Origin: Epithemia pelagica
Lineage: Eukaryota > Bacillariophyta > Bacillariophyceae > Surirellales > Surirellaceae
NCBI GenBank assembly: GCA_946965045.2
Contig: OX337238.1
Span: 1 to 64,000, forward strand
Length of the DNA stretch: 64,000 nt
Direction of reading: 5' to 3'
Translations under genes and position numbers: made by a program
In this document: positions 54,095 through 62,475 of the stretch, one piece after another
How the letters are laid out: the number at the start of each line of letters is the position of its first letter
Numbering within the stretch: position 1 is the stretch's first letter
Notes under the pieces: model-generated
Seen by the model: only the letters and a program-made list of their open reading frames with translations
Told to the model about the DNA's origin: nothing
The model's database searches: none

Positions 54095-55027
54095 ATGTTA
54101 CTGCGGATTCTGCCTTTTCTCCTCCTTTTAGAAGCTGTTGTTTGGATGCCACGGATCGTGCAGGGTCGTTGTGTGATTCACGATGCCGACGGCGAATTGG
54201 TTCCCTTGGATTTGGACGGTCCCAATCCTCAATTTCCTCGTCCCGGTTTGGAATACGATCCGGAATTTGACATTTTTGAATGTACCGATGATTTTAGTTG
54301 TGAGGGATGGACGATTCAAGGCTGTCGGGCCTTGTATTGCGATGGCAAATCGTCCTGTCGGGCTGCCCACTTGCGCAACAATACCGGTGTGGCTTGTTTT
54401 GCCCATTCCGCCTGTCATTCGGCCACGATTGTCATGCACGCCTTGCCCTCGTCGCATCATGCCACGACGAGTACAACTGCATTGCAACCCCTCGGACAAG
54501 GTCCTTCGGTGTGGTGGGTCGATACACTTACCTGTGGCGCCGACTATTTGCACTCCTGTACCAATGTGACCGTCACCACACCCGGACAAGTCGTCTGCTT
54601 CGGTCCGCAGGCCTGTAGTAGTAGCAGCAGCAGTCTTCCCGTGTCGACCACAACCACAACAACCGCTACTCCCACTACTACTGCTACTCCTACGGAATTG
54701 CGCCTCGTTTTGCAAGGCCAAGTCAGTCATGTCCGGTGTGTCAGCGATGCCTCGTCGCAACAATTGTTTCGACCGCCCGAGGAGTTTCACATTCCCTCCA
54801 ACCACAACCAAAACAACCACAAGAACAAGCACCATTCGTTGCGAATTCAATCACCACCCACATGTTCGCATTTGCACGTGACGGTCCCCTCATCCGATCG
54901 AGCTTGTATTGCCACCAGCACGGCGTCGACCCAGAGCAAGTGCGGCGTGATTTGCGTGTCACCACACGATTGCAATGTCGGTACCATTCAATTTCACGTG
55001 GCGGAATCGACGAACAACCACACCTAA
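54095..55027 (+). CDS. Secreted 18-cysteine solenoid-like protein D
   Basis: 310 aa from the ATG at 54095; the upstream frame is a Glu-Arg repeat from the GA run and starts at TTG. Signal peptide MLLRILPFLLLLEAVVWMPR, cleaved before RCVIHDADGE. 18 Cys: ECTDDFSC, YCDGKSSC, ACFAHSAC, TCGADYLHSC, VCFGPQAC, then RCVSDA...PTC, RAC, KCGVICVSPHDC. Trp after Cys7 in the other members is Phe here. Unique loops: about 40 residues between Cys8 and Cys9, a Ser/Thr-rich run between Cys12 and Cys13, and an Asn/His/Lys-rich loop with SLRIQS between Cys13 and Cys14. Its last 60 bp are duplicated at about 55218. Confidence 0.88.
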   Translation: MLLRILPFLLLLEAVVWMPRIVQGRCVIHDADGELVPLDLDGPNPQFPRPGLEYDPEFDIFECTDDFSCEGWTIQGCRALYCDGKSSCRAAHLRNNTGVACFAHSACHSATIVMHALPSSHHATTSTTALQPLGQGPSVWWVDTLTCGADYLHSCTNVTVTTPGQVVCFGPQACSSSSSSLPVSTTTTTTATPTTTATPTELRLVLQGQVSHVRCVSDASSQQLFRPPEEFHIPSNHNQNNHKNKHHSLRIQSPPTCSHLHVTVPSSDRACIATSTASTQSKCGVICVSPHDCNVGTIQFHVAESTNNHT

Positions 55028-55321
55028 CCACCAACCAGGACGAGAGAGAGAGAGGAAAAAAAAACACACACACACAAGTGTAGTCTGCTTTTTTGGTTCG
55101 CTCTCTGGAAAATGCCAAATGGAGGAACCCAAACTCGACGCTCCACACCACCACAAGAATGAGGTCCCATACGATATGGATCAGTAGAGAAATGGTTCGT
55201 GTTGTTGGCCGTAGCTGATTGCAATGTCGGTACCATTCAATTTCACGTGGCGGAATCCTAGCGAAAAAACACAAAAAACCACCAACCAGGACGATAGAGA
55301 CAAGAGAGAGACAAGAGAGAG

Positions 55322-55373
<52 letters not shown>

Positions 55374-57074
55374 ACCCACAAGTGTGTCTCCGCTGTTGCA
55401 AGGACTGGGATTGTACAGTCCATTCGAACAGCTCTGGAGCATCCTCCCAAGCAACACTCGACGACGACAACCCTGTGGTCGGGAACGGCCAAGGGAATCG
55501 TGTGACGGGTCGTCCCATATTGTACGACGAGAGTGTTCCAAGAAGCACGTCTCTCGGTCGCCAATCATCAAGTCATTTCACGCGAAAGCGACAAACCACA
55601 ATCCACACACACGTGTGGAAACTTGCGCACACACGTGTGGAATATCCCGCGCATCCACGTGCTCGGAGACGTTTGGTGGTGTGGTATACCACAGCTCTTG
55701 TTCCTGTTCCTCACGCACGCTCGGTTTGCAGCGTACTCCTATACAATCTGGATGTGCGTGGTTCCAGGCTCTGTGAACGACCGTCACGGATTCGGTTGGG
55801 TGGATGGATGGATCTATTATTGCTGGGGTTTGTAGATACGGTTCGTCAAATCTGGGAAAACGAGTCAAACTCGAAATCTAGCTACGCTCCTCTCTCCGCA
55901 TGGATCCAGGAGAGTCGACATCCGGCCCAATGCTGCAGAAAGAGCGAGCGAGAAAGAGCTCTGTGGAATGACTCTTTGTTTCAGGGTGCCGGTGAACAAG
56001 GGCACGATTGAAAAGACCAGAAATCGATAGAGAGGGTACAAAAAGTTCACGCAATGACGTAGGTTCGGTGTCGAGGAGTACTTGCTTTCTCTTGTATGTA
56101 CTGGCCGTCGTTCTTCTATGGACAGCACCTCGCTCCTCTAGCTAGTGTTGTGGACTCCTGGATCCATCCGTTGTGACTGTTTATGCGTCGAGTGGTTATT
56201 GTGGAGAGCCTCGTCAAGTTTGCAGGGTGCCAATCATCACTGTCTGTGGCTATTACGCGGACGTTGTCGTCCTTTGTGTTGTTCCCATGGATCATCATCA
56301 TCACACACACACACAATTGAAGGTGGACCGATGAGACCATGGAGATCCATATTCTATATAAATATTGGAGTATAGTAGCTATAGCATATGGATCGTCTTG
56401 GAGCAATGACGAAGCGGAATCCCCCCAACTCTTGGGAGCAATAGGAAACATGGTTTTTGTTTTTTTCTCTCTATAGTTTGAATACTAGCAAATATATATG
56501 TACAAGGTTGAGCGCACGCATAGTATATCTGTTCCTCTTGTTCTTGTCCTCCAGTTTGCAATGTTCAGTTCGTCGTTTTTGGTTCGTCTTTCTTTACTGG
56601 CGCAGTTCGTCGTCACCGCTCATCTCTACCATCATTCGTTGCGTTTGCCGTTTTGGTATACACCACTCTCTCTTTCTCTCTCCCTTTGACACGAGTCTTG
56701 AAGTTTACCTACGGTACTATATAGTAGGGGGATGATACTCACCCACACCGTCGTCTCGACCCCCGTTTCCTTTGGGCAAGCCTGGAAAAACAATCGTCGG
56801 TGGTAATAGGGATGATCTCACCAGCAATCTCCATCTGCGAGCGTGGTGAGAAATAGTTATCCTTTCTGTTCCTGGTGTGGGTGTTGTTAGCATTGTACAT
56901 TTGGCACGGACTGTCCTTGGAATTGTTTCCAATCATGCCGTGTCTCGTTTCTCATATGGTTTCCAATCCACATTCTGTTTTGTTTGTTTCCAATGTGATT
57001 CGTTCCTTTTCATATTGTGTTCTTATTTTGGTTCTGGTTCTTGTGGTAGTTGTGGTGGTTGCAGATTAGTATTC
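55028..57074. other. Intergenic; partial duplicate of the end of gene D and long (GA)n
   Basis: About 55218-55256 repeats the last codons of gene D (GATTGCAATGTCGGTACCAT...) and its 3' flank, then stops. It is followed by a (GA)n run at 55325-55371. No gene in the remaining 1.7 kb. Confidence 0.55.
55325..55371 (+). repeat. (GA)n microsatellite
   Basis: About 23 uninterrupted GA units after three GACAAGAGAGA units. Confidence 0.92.
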
Positions 57075-57791
57075 TTATTTGGGTCCACCAACTGCCTTGG
57101 TGCGGACTTGAAAGTGAATGGTCTCGGCATCGCAATCCTTATCCGTGGCACAGACAACGGCACAGGGCGAAATGGTATCATGACCATTGCCGCGATGCAT
57201 ATCATCGACCAAACAGGCGCGAGAGGAATCGGGCACGTGCACGACCAAATTTTCACAGGCTGGTCCATCGTCGCCATTGGCACACCGGACATGACCCTTG
57301 TACCCGACAATGTGAATGACCATAAAATCATTCTTATTGTTGGATGACCCATGCACACAGGCATCTTGTCCATAACAGAGCAATTGGGCATCTGTTTCAA
57401 TGACCGCCTCGGCACAGGATCGATCAAAGCCGGCGCCACAGGAAATATCGTGCGCGGCAGAAATGCGAGCGCCTTGACAAGCGGCCAATTCCCAACAGGC
57501 GACCCCGCCATGATCCGTCAAGGTCGCTTGTTCGCACGAGGCCGGACCGGTACAATACAAGGCATCACAGCCGACAATCTTCCAGCCTTGACAAGCGCGG
57601 GTCGATAAACATTCCAAAATGTCCCGTTGTCGATCGTAGGCAATGCCGCGTGGTAAATTCACGGCTGTCAAGGCCACGCGATTGCCCTTGTCGTCGTGCA
57701 CCGAACACAAGGCTTTCACGGTCGTTGTCCTTGTCGACCAAAAGAAGACGGAATAAGAATAATAGAAAGAGAGGATCCATGGAATCTTCAT
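57075..57791 (-). CDS. Secreted 18-cysteine solenoid-like protein E
   Basis: 238 aa from the ATG at 57791; the frame is open further upstream but this start gives a standard signal peptide (IPWILSFYYSYSVFFWSTRT...VKA, then LCSVHDDKG). The most compact paralogue, with all 18 Cys: ECLSTRAC, YCTGPASC, ACWELAAC, SCGAGFDRSC, LCYGQDAC, RCANGDDGPAC, RAC, PCAVVCATDKDC. It is close to the minimal family form, with no low-complexity loop, and is the best template for a structure prediction. It is on the opposite strand to A-D, facing them. Confidence 0.9.
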   Translation of the reverse strand: MKIPWILSFYYSYSVFFWSTRTTTVKALCSVHDDKGNRVALTAVNLPRGIAYDRQRDILECLSTRACQGWKIVGCDALYCTGPASCEQATLTDHGGVACWELAACQGARISAAHDISCGAGFDRSCAEAVIETDAQLLCYGQDACVHGSSNNKNDFMVIHIVGYKGHVRCANGDDGPACENLVVHVPDSSRACLVDDMHRGNGHDTISPCAVVCATDKDCDAETIHFQVRTKAVGGPK

Positions 57792-58605
57792 GCTGGTTCT
57801 GTTTGTCTGCTTGCTTGTTTCTCTCGGGGCTTGCCTTTTTGCTTTCGCTTCTTTTAACGAATACCTAATATAGAATGGATTCTTTTGATCGATCTTCCTA
57901 TCACAGCAATAGCCGCAAAGCCTTTGGACACAACCACACACAATCACACACACAGAATGTCCAAACTCCAAACGCCAACGAAACAGAATCTTTGAGGATC
58001 TCTGTGGTGGCTTTTTCGGATTCGGGTTCTTGTTTGGGTGAGTTTGTTGTGGTTGTGGATTGTGGATGTGTTGATGGCGCGTGTCTGGGTGTGTGGAGTT
58101 TGAAGTACCCAAGCCTGCAAAGATGTCATGGATAGCGAGGATAAGTCGCGCTTATTCCTCATGGAAGAGCTACTCGAATATAGGTAGAGGGTAGCAACAA
58201 GCAAAATGACTATATAGGTGTAGCAAAAACTGGAGTACTCCTATTAGTAGAAGCAAACAACGGATCTATGGTGTATCCGTTGATGAATTGAAACAAGAAT
58301 CATGTCTCCCCTGTAGTAGATCCACATCAAACCAACGGCTTTGGAGATGATGGACTTTTGCACCTCTACTAAGCTGAGGAACGTGGAAACGGCCCGTCTC
58401 TACTATAGTCCTTCCGACAATGGAGAATTGTGTCCCATTGCTTAAAACTACTCCTACTTCTAGGATATAGCAACCAAAGGAGGAGTGGATCGAAACACTC
58501 CATGTTACACGTGGAAGGACACACTTGGTGGGTGGGTGTTTCTCCGAGGTAATAGACCACAGAGAATGGACCACCTCTATTACTAGAGGTAGCTCGAGAG
58601 TCAAC
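57792..58605. other. Intergenic between E and the bZIP gene
   Basis: Upstream region of E and downstream region of the bZIP gene. No gene seen. Confidence 0.4.
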
Positions 58606-61467
58606 CTATGAATCTCTAGAGGGTGGTTGGTTGGGAGGAAGAGGAGGTTGTTTCTTGGTTTCGTTCCCGACAACTGGTAGTGGTGATGGATCGTCTTTCT
58701 TCTTCTTCTTCTTCTTGTCGTCGTGAGAGCTCGCCGTCGTTGCTGTGGTGCTGCTGGTTGGCGACGCGGCGGCTTGGTGGTCCACCACGCAAGATGGTTC
58801 GCCAGTAGTAGTAGTAGTGGCCAAACCTGCAGTTGTGGCAAGTGATGGTGGTGCCGACGACTGAGCTTGTGGCTGCTGTGCTTGCTGCTGCTGCTGAAGC
58901 ATGCATGGTTGGAGCAACAATTGCAAAATCAAGGGACTAATCAACGAGGCCGTCGTCGTCGCCGAGGACGACGACAAGGCTCCTCCTGGCACCAAAGGAG
59001 GAGGAGAAGGAGGAATAGGATGGGACGGTGTGGTACTGGTCGTGCCGATACTACTTGGCCTGGGCGGATGCTGCTGGGTCCATCCCGTCCCAGTGCTGGT
59101 TGCAGCAGCAGTACGAGAGGAGGGCGGAGCCGTATTCGTAGTGGAAGCGGCCGCAGCGGTCTCCAGCAACTGCAAACTGGTCGAAATACTCTCCAATTGT
59201 TGTTGCTGCTGCTGTTGTTGCTGTTGCTGTTGTGAGTCTGACAATGGCGGTTCTTGTGGTGTGGGTCTTGGTGTTGGTTGTGAGGACGAGGTAACTCCTG
59301 CTCCCGACAAGGAGGGCCATGCCGAGAATGGGTTGCTGCTGTGAAGATTGGTGTTCACTTGTTGTGACTGTGATTGTGGTATAGCGATTGGGGCTGCGGC
59401 CGTTATGGTATTAGAGGTAGAGGAGGAAGCGGCGAATGGCAAGGCTGCTGGATTCGTGCCGTCTTGTGGTGGTAAAGTTTGTGGTGGTGTGGTGGCAAAC
59501 GTACTCGTGCTGGTCAGACTGCTAGGAGGAGGAACAAAGGAGCGCAAAATCAAGAGAATGGTCTCGAGGGAACTCAATAGTTGTGCAGCAGCATGGTGGG
59601 ATTCTTGAGTGGAAGTAGTGAGGGACGGGGCGGTCGATGTGGTTGTTGGGTTGGAGATCATGGAGCCTCTATTACTATCAACAGTGTTGGGAGGTGCAGT
59701 AACTGTGGAAGGAAGAATACTCGGAGCTGATGGGTTGGTGTGTGTAGTGGACGGGGAAGAAAAGGCTGTGGAAGCAATGGTAGCAGGAGACGGGAGTGTG
59801 CTGGTCGGGAAGACTGCTGGTGGTGGTGGTTGCGGAAGGAGCGGAGCCTGCATTCCCACAGCAGGGGCCGTTGTTGTTATTGGATTCGTTGGATTGGTCG
59901 TTGGGAAGAGGAGATTCCAGAATGGAGAGGACATGGACGTTGTTGCTGGTGACGTCGTGGTACTGGTATTAGTCGAAGCTCCTGTCACGGCTGCTCTCCA
60001 AAACGCAGGGTCCGAAGGCGGCGGAAACGTCGGAAGAACCTCTTGTTGCAGAGTGGCCATGGGTGCGGCCACACCTGAAGAGCTACCCAGTAGCGCTGAT
60101 GCAGTACTACTACCCGGATCAGCCGTCAGGATGGCATCCTCTCGAGTCGTACTACCGGTAGTTGGGTTTGCCGGAGGTGGCAATAGCAATCCTAACAAGG
60201 ACTGCATGGCGGCCAGTGTTTCCGGTTGCATCGTCGACAAGGCAGAGGACGAAGAAGAAGAGGGCGGTTCTTGTACTGGTGCAGTGCTGACGGCAGCAGT
60301 CCCAGCCGGGTGTTGACTCATGACTGCTGGTGGAAGAACTTGGGGTGCTGATGAAGATTGTTGAAGTGTCGAAGTGACAGCCTGCTGTAATTGCTGTCTG
60401 GTCTGTATCGGTGATGCTGAAGGAGGACCTACCAAGGCATTGCTTGCTTGGGATGATTCCTTAGGTGTGGACGGCTCGATTGGTCCCTGTTCCTCTTGCG
60501 GTGATTGTAACGACTCTTGGACCAGACTTTGCTTGAAGAGATCGAGCATTTGAACTTTTTGTTTGAGAAACATGAACGTCACCAGCAGGGGGTTCTGTTG
60601 CTGATCTGGGTTACTAGCTGCAGGAGTAGCTGCAGCAGTCGCCAGAGTAGCTGAAGCCGTACCAGGAGCCACTGGTGGTACACTGGGTGTCGAAGACGAC
60701 GATGAGGAGGATTGTGGAGGGTTCCACTGTTCCAAAAGTTGAGACGGTTGCACCGATGCCATGCAGGTTAAAAGGGCGGCACGCAGAAGCTCAATAACAT
60801 TGAGTTTGGTGGCCAAACTGAGAGCAGGTGGCCGAGTAGTCGCACTGGCCAATGGCGGTCGTCCTTGCCGGGCAGCAGCAGTCGCAGCGGATTGCTCCTC
60901 TTGTTCTTGTCTCAGAGAAGCCAAGAGTGTGTTCAATGCTGCCTCAAGTCGTTCCAAACGATCATTGTCAATTAACAATATCGAATTAAGTTTATCATAA
61001 AGTTCCAGTTGCTCATTCAAGGCTTCGACTTGCTCCCGTTCGCGTTGCCGCGTACGACGAGCACTGATGCGATTAATCGCACGTTTGCGTTCGCGCTGGG
61101 CTTGCGTCATTTGTCGCACCACAAAGCCATTGCGAGAAAACCGACGATCACGCAAATGCCGTTTCAAGGCTTCCTCTCGTTTGTCTTCCGAGCCATCCTT
61201 TTCCTCTAGGTCCTGTTGTGGTTGTTGTGGTTCTCGTGAAGCTGACGATGACTGTGGTTGTGTCATTGTGGCACTGTCTACTACTTCCATCTCGGCTTCT
61301 TCTCCAGCAATGTTGGTCTCATCCTCATCAGCTTCATCATCTGCTTCGGCTCCCTTGTCCTCATCATCGTCCTTTTCGTCATTGTGAAAGTGGACCGACC
61401 TACGGCTGCTCGGCTTGCCATCGTCGTCGCTTTTTCGTTTTCGTCGTCGACCTCCTGGCTCGTTCAT
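58606..61467 (-). CDS. bZIP transcription factor
   Basis: 953 aa from the ATG at 61467; the frame upstream begins only with GTG. A basic region, RERKRAINRISARRTRQRER (N-x7-R signature, about residues 122-145), runs into a leucine-zipper-like helix (ALNEQLELYDKLNSILLIDN...). It binds DNA as a dimer in the nucleus; target genes unknown. Before it are a Lys/Arg-rich candidate nuclear signal (GRRRKRKSDDDG) and a long acidic stretch. After it come about 760 residues rich in Ser, Thr, Pro, Ala and Gln, with one run of more than ten Gln encoded by CAG/CAA repeats (near 59200-59230) and another near 58880, typical of activation regions. No PAS or LOV domain is seen, so it is not an aureochrome. Confidence 0.88.
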   Translation of the reverse strand: MNEPGGRRRKRKSDDDGKPSSRRSVHFHNDEKDDDEDKGAEADDEADEDETNIAGEEAEMEVVDSATMTQPQSSSASREPQQPQQDLEEKDGSEDKREEALKRHLRDRRFSRNGFVVRQMTQAQRERKRAINRISARRTRQREREQVEALNEQLELYDKLNSILLIDNDRLERLEAALNTLLASLRQEQEEQSAATAAARQGRPPLASATTRPPALSLATKLNVIELLRAALLTCMASVQPSQLLEQWNPPQSSSSSSSTPSVPPVAPGTASATLATAAATPAASNPDQQQNPLLVTFMFLKQKVQMLDLFKQSLVQESLQSPQEEQGPIEPSTPKESSQASNALVGPPSASPIQTRQQLQQAVTSTLQQSSSAPQVLPPAVMSQHPAGTAAVSTAPVQEPPSSSSSSALSTMQPETLAAMQSLLGLLLPPPANPTTGSTTREDAILTADPGSSTASALLGSSSGVAAPMATLQQEVLPTFPPPSDPAFWRAAVTGASTNTSTTTSPATTSMSSPFWNLLFPTTNPTNPITTTAPAVGMQAPLLPQPPPPAVFPTSTLPSPATIASTAFSSPSTTHTNPSAPSILPSTVTAPPNTVDSNRGSMISNPTTTSTAPSLTTSTQESHHAAAQLLSSLETILLILRSFVPPPSSLTSTSTFATTPPQTLPPQDGTNPAALPFAASSSTSNTITAAAPIAIPQSQSQQVNTNLHSSNPFSAWPSLSGAGVTSSSQPTPRPTPQEPPLSDSQQQQQQQQQQQQLESISTSLQLLETAAAASTTNTAPPSSRTAAATSTGTGWTQQHPPRPSSIGTTSTTPSHPIPPSPPPLVPGGALSSSSATTTASLISPLILQLLLQPCMLQQQQQAQQPQAQSSAPPSLATTAGLATTTTTGEPSCVVDHQAAASPTSSTTATTASSHDDKKKKKKKDDPSPLPVVGNETKKQPPLPPNQPPSRDS

Positions 61468-62475
61468 GGTGCAAAATTGCCCTGGATAGGTGCTTTTAGT
61501 TTTGCTGTTCGGACTTTGGACCCTACTACCCACTTATTTGATTCTGTTCAGGGTTCAGGACCCCGTCATCATCGCCACCAAAGTTGACTCTTCGAATCCT
61601 TTGTGAGTCAGAATGCGTTCCATTTCCCAGTCACGCTTGAAGCGGGAGTGATACTCGGAAGAAAAATATTCTTCTGGAGGATTCCTGAGGAGTCGAGAAG
61701 ATCCTAATTTTTCATTTAGTTGAAGTTTTGGAATGCGTAGTGCACTTCCGAATTCCGAATGACGCACAGAAGGTCCTGGTGACACACGCAGAACAGCCCT
61801 CTTGTTGTGCACCCTCTGCATTGGATATAAACTGGAAACGGCAATCGGTCCGGGTCACATTCATGAACCTACGCACAAGGAAACCAAAGTACGTTGATCT
61901 CTCTGTGGTCTCAGTTGTTTCTGGGTTCTCCCCTGTTTCGGACAGCTACACAATATAGACACATCGCCGACTGACAAACGCCACAGTCTCGCAATTCGCA
62001 ATGACTGTGCGAGACAGGAAGAACTGAGAACTTATTGTTTGTGGCGATATGTCTGCAAGAACACGAAGGAGAGAGACGCAAAACATCGAGGGACCAGAAA
62101 AAGAGAAAGGGGTAGGTGGTTTCAAGTTCCTTTTTAGGTAGTTGATCTCGATCAACGTGCGTTCTTGTATTTGGTTCTTTTACTCGCGTGCTTGCATTTG
62201 GTTCTTTCTGTTTCGCGTCCTTGAAACACTCAGTGTGGACGAAAGTCTAGATCCGTTTCGAGTCATCCACCGACGCACTACAAAGAGATGAATCATGTAT
62301 GTATAGGTAGTCACTGAACTGTTCCAGTGGGTACCATCGTTCTCACCATGCGCAATTCTTTCTGTTTGGGGTAGACTTGTTAGGTCTACCTAGTAGGAGT
62401 AAATGGGTAGACTATGATTTGCGCTTTGCTCTCTGTTGATAATCAATCGTTTCATTCTAAACCAAATCAATCTCT
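61468..62475. other. Intergenic, no gene seen
   Basis: Divergent flank of the bZIP gene and downstream flank of the last gene. Only short open frames. Confidence 0.4.

Noticed and set aside
55219-55776. 185-codon frame downstream of gene D
   Set aside because: Its core is a Glu-Arg repeat from the GA microsatellite plus the duplicated end of gene D.
58901-60316. Long plus-strand frames of 147 and 235 codons
   Set aside because: They are antisense to the low-complexity tail of the bZIP gene and consist of Val/Gly/Cys-rich shadow sequence.
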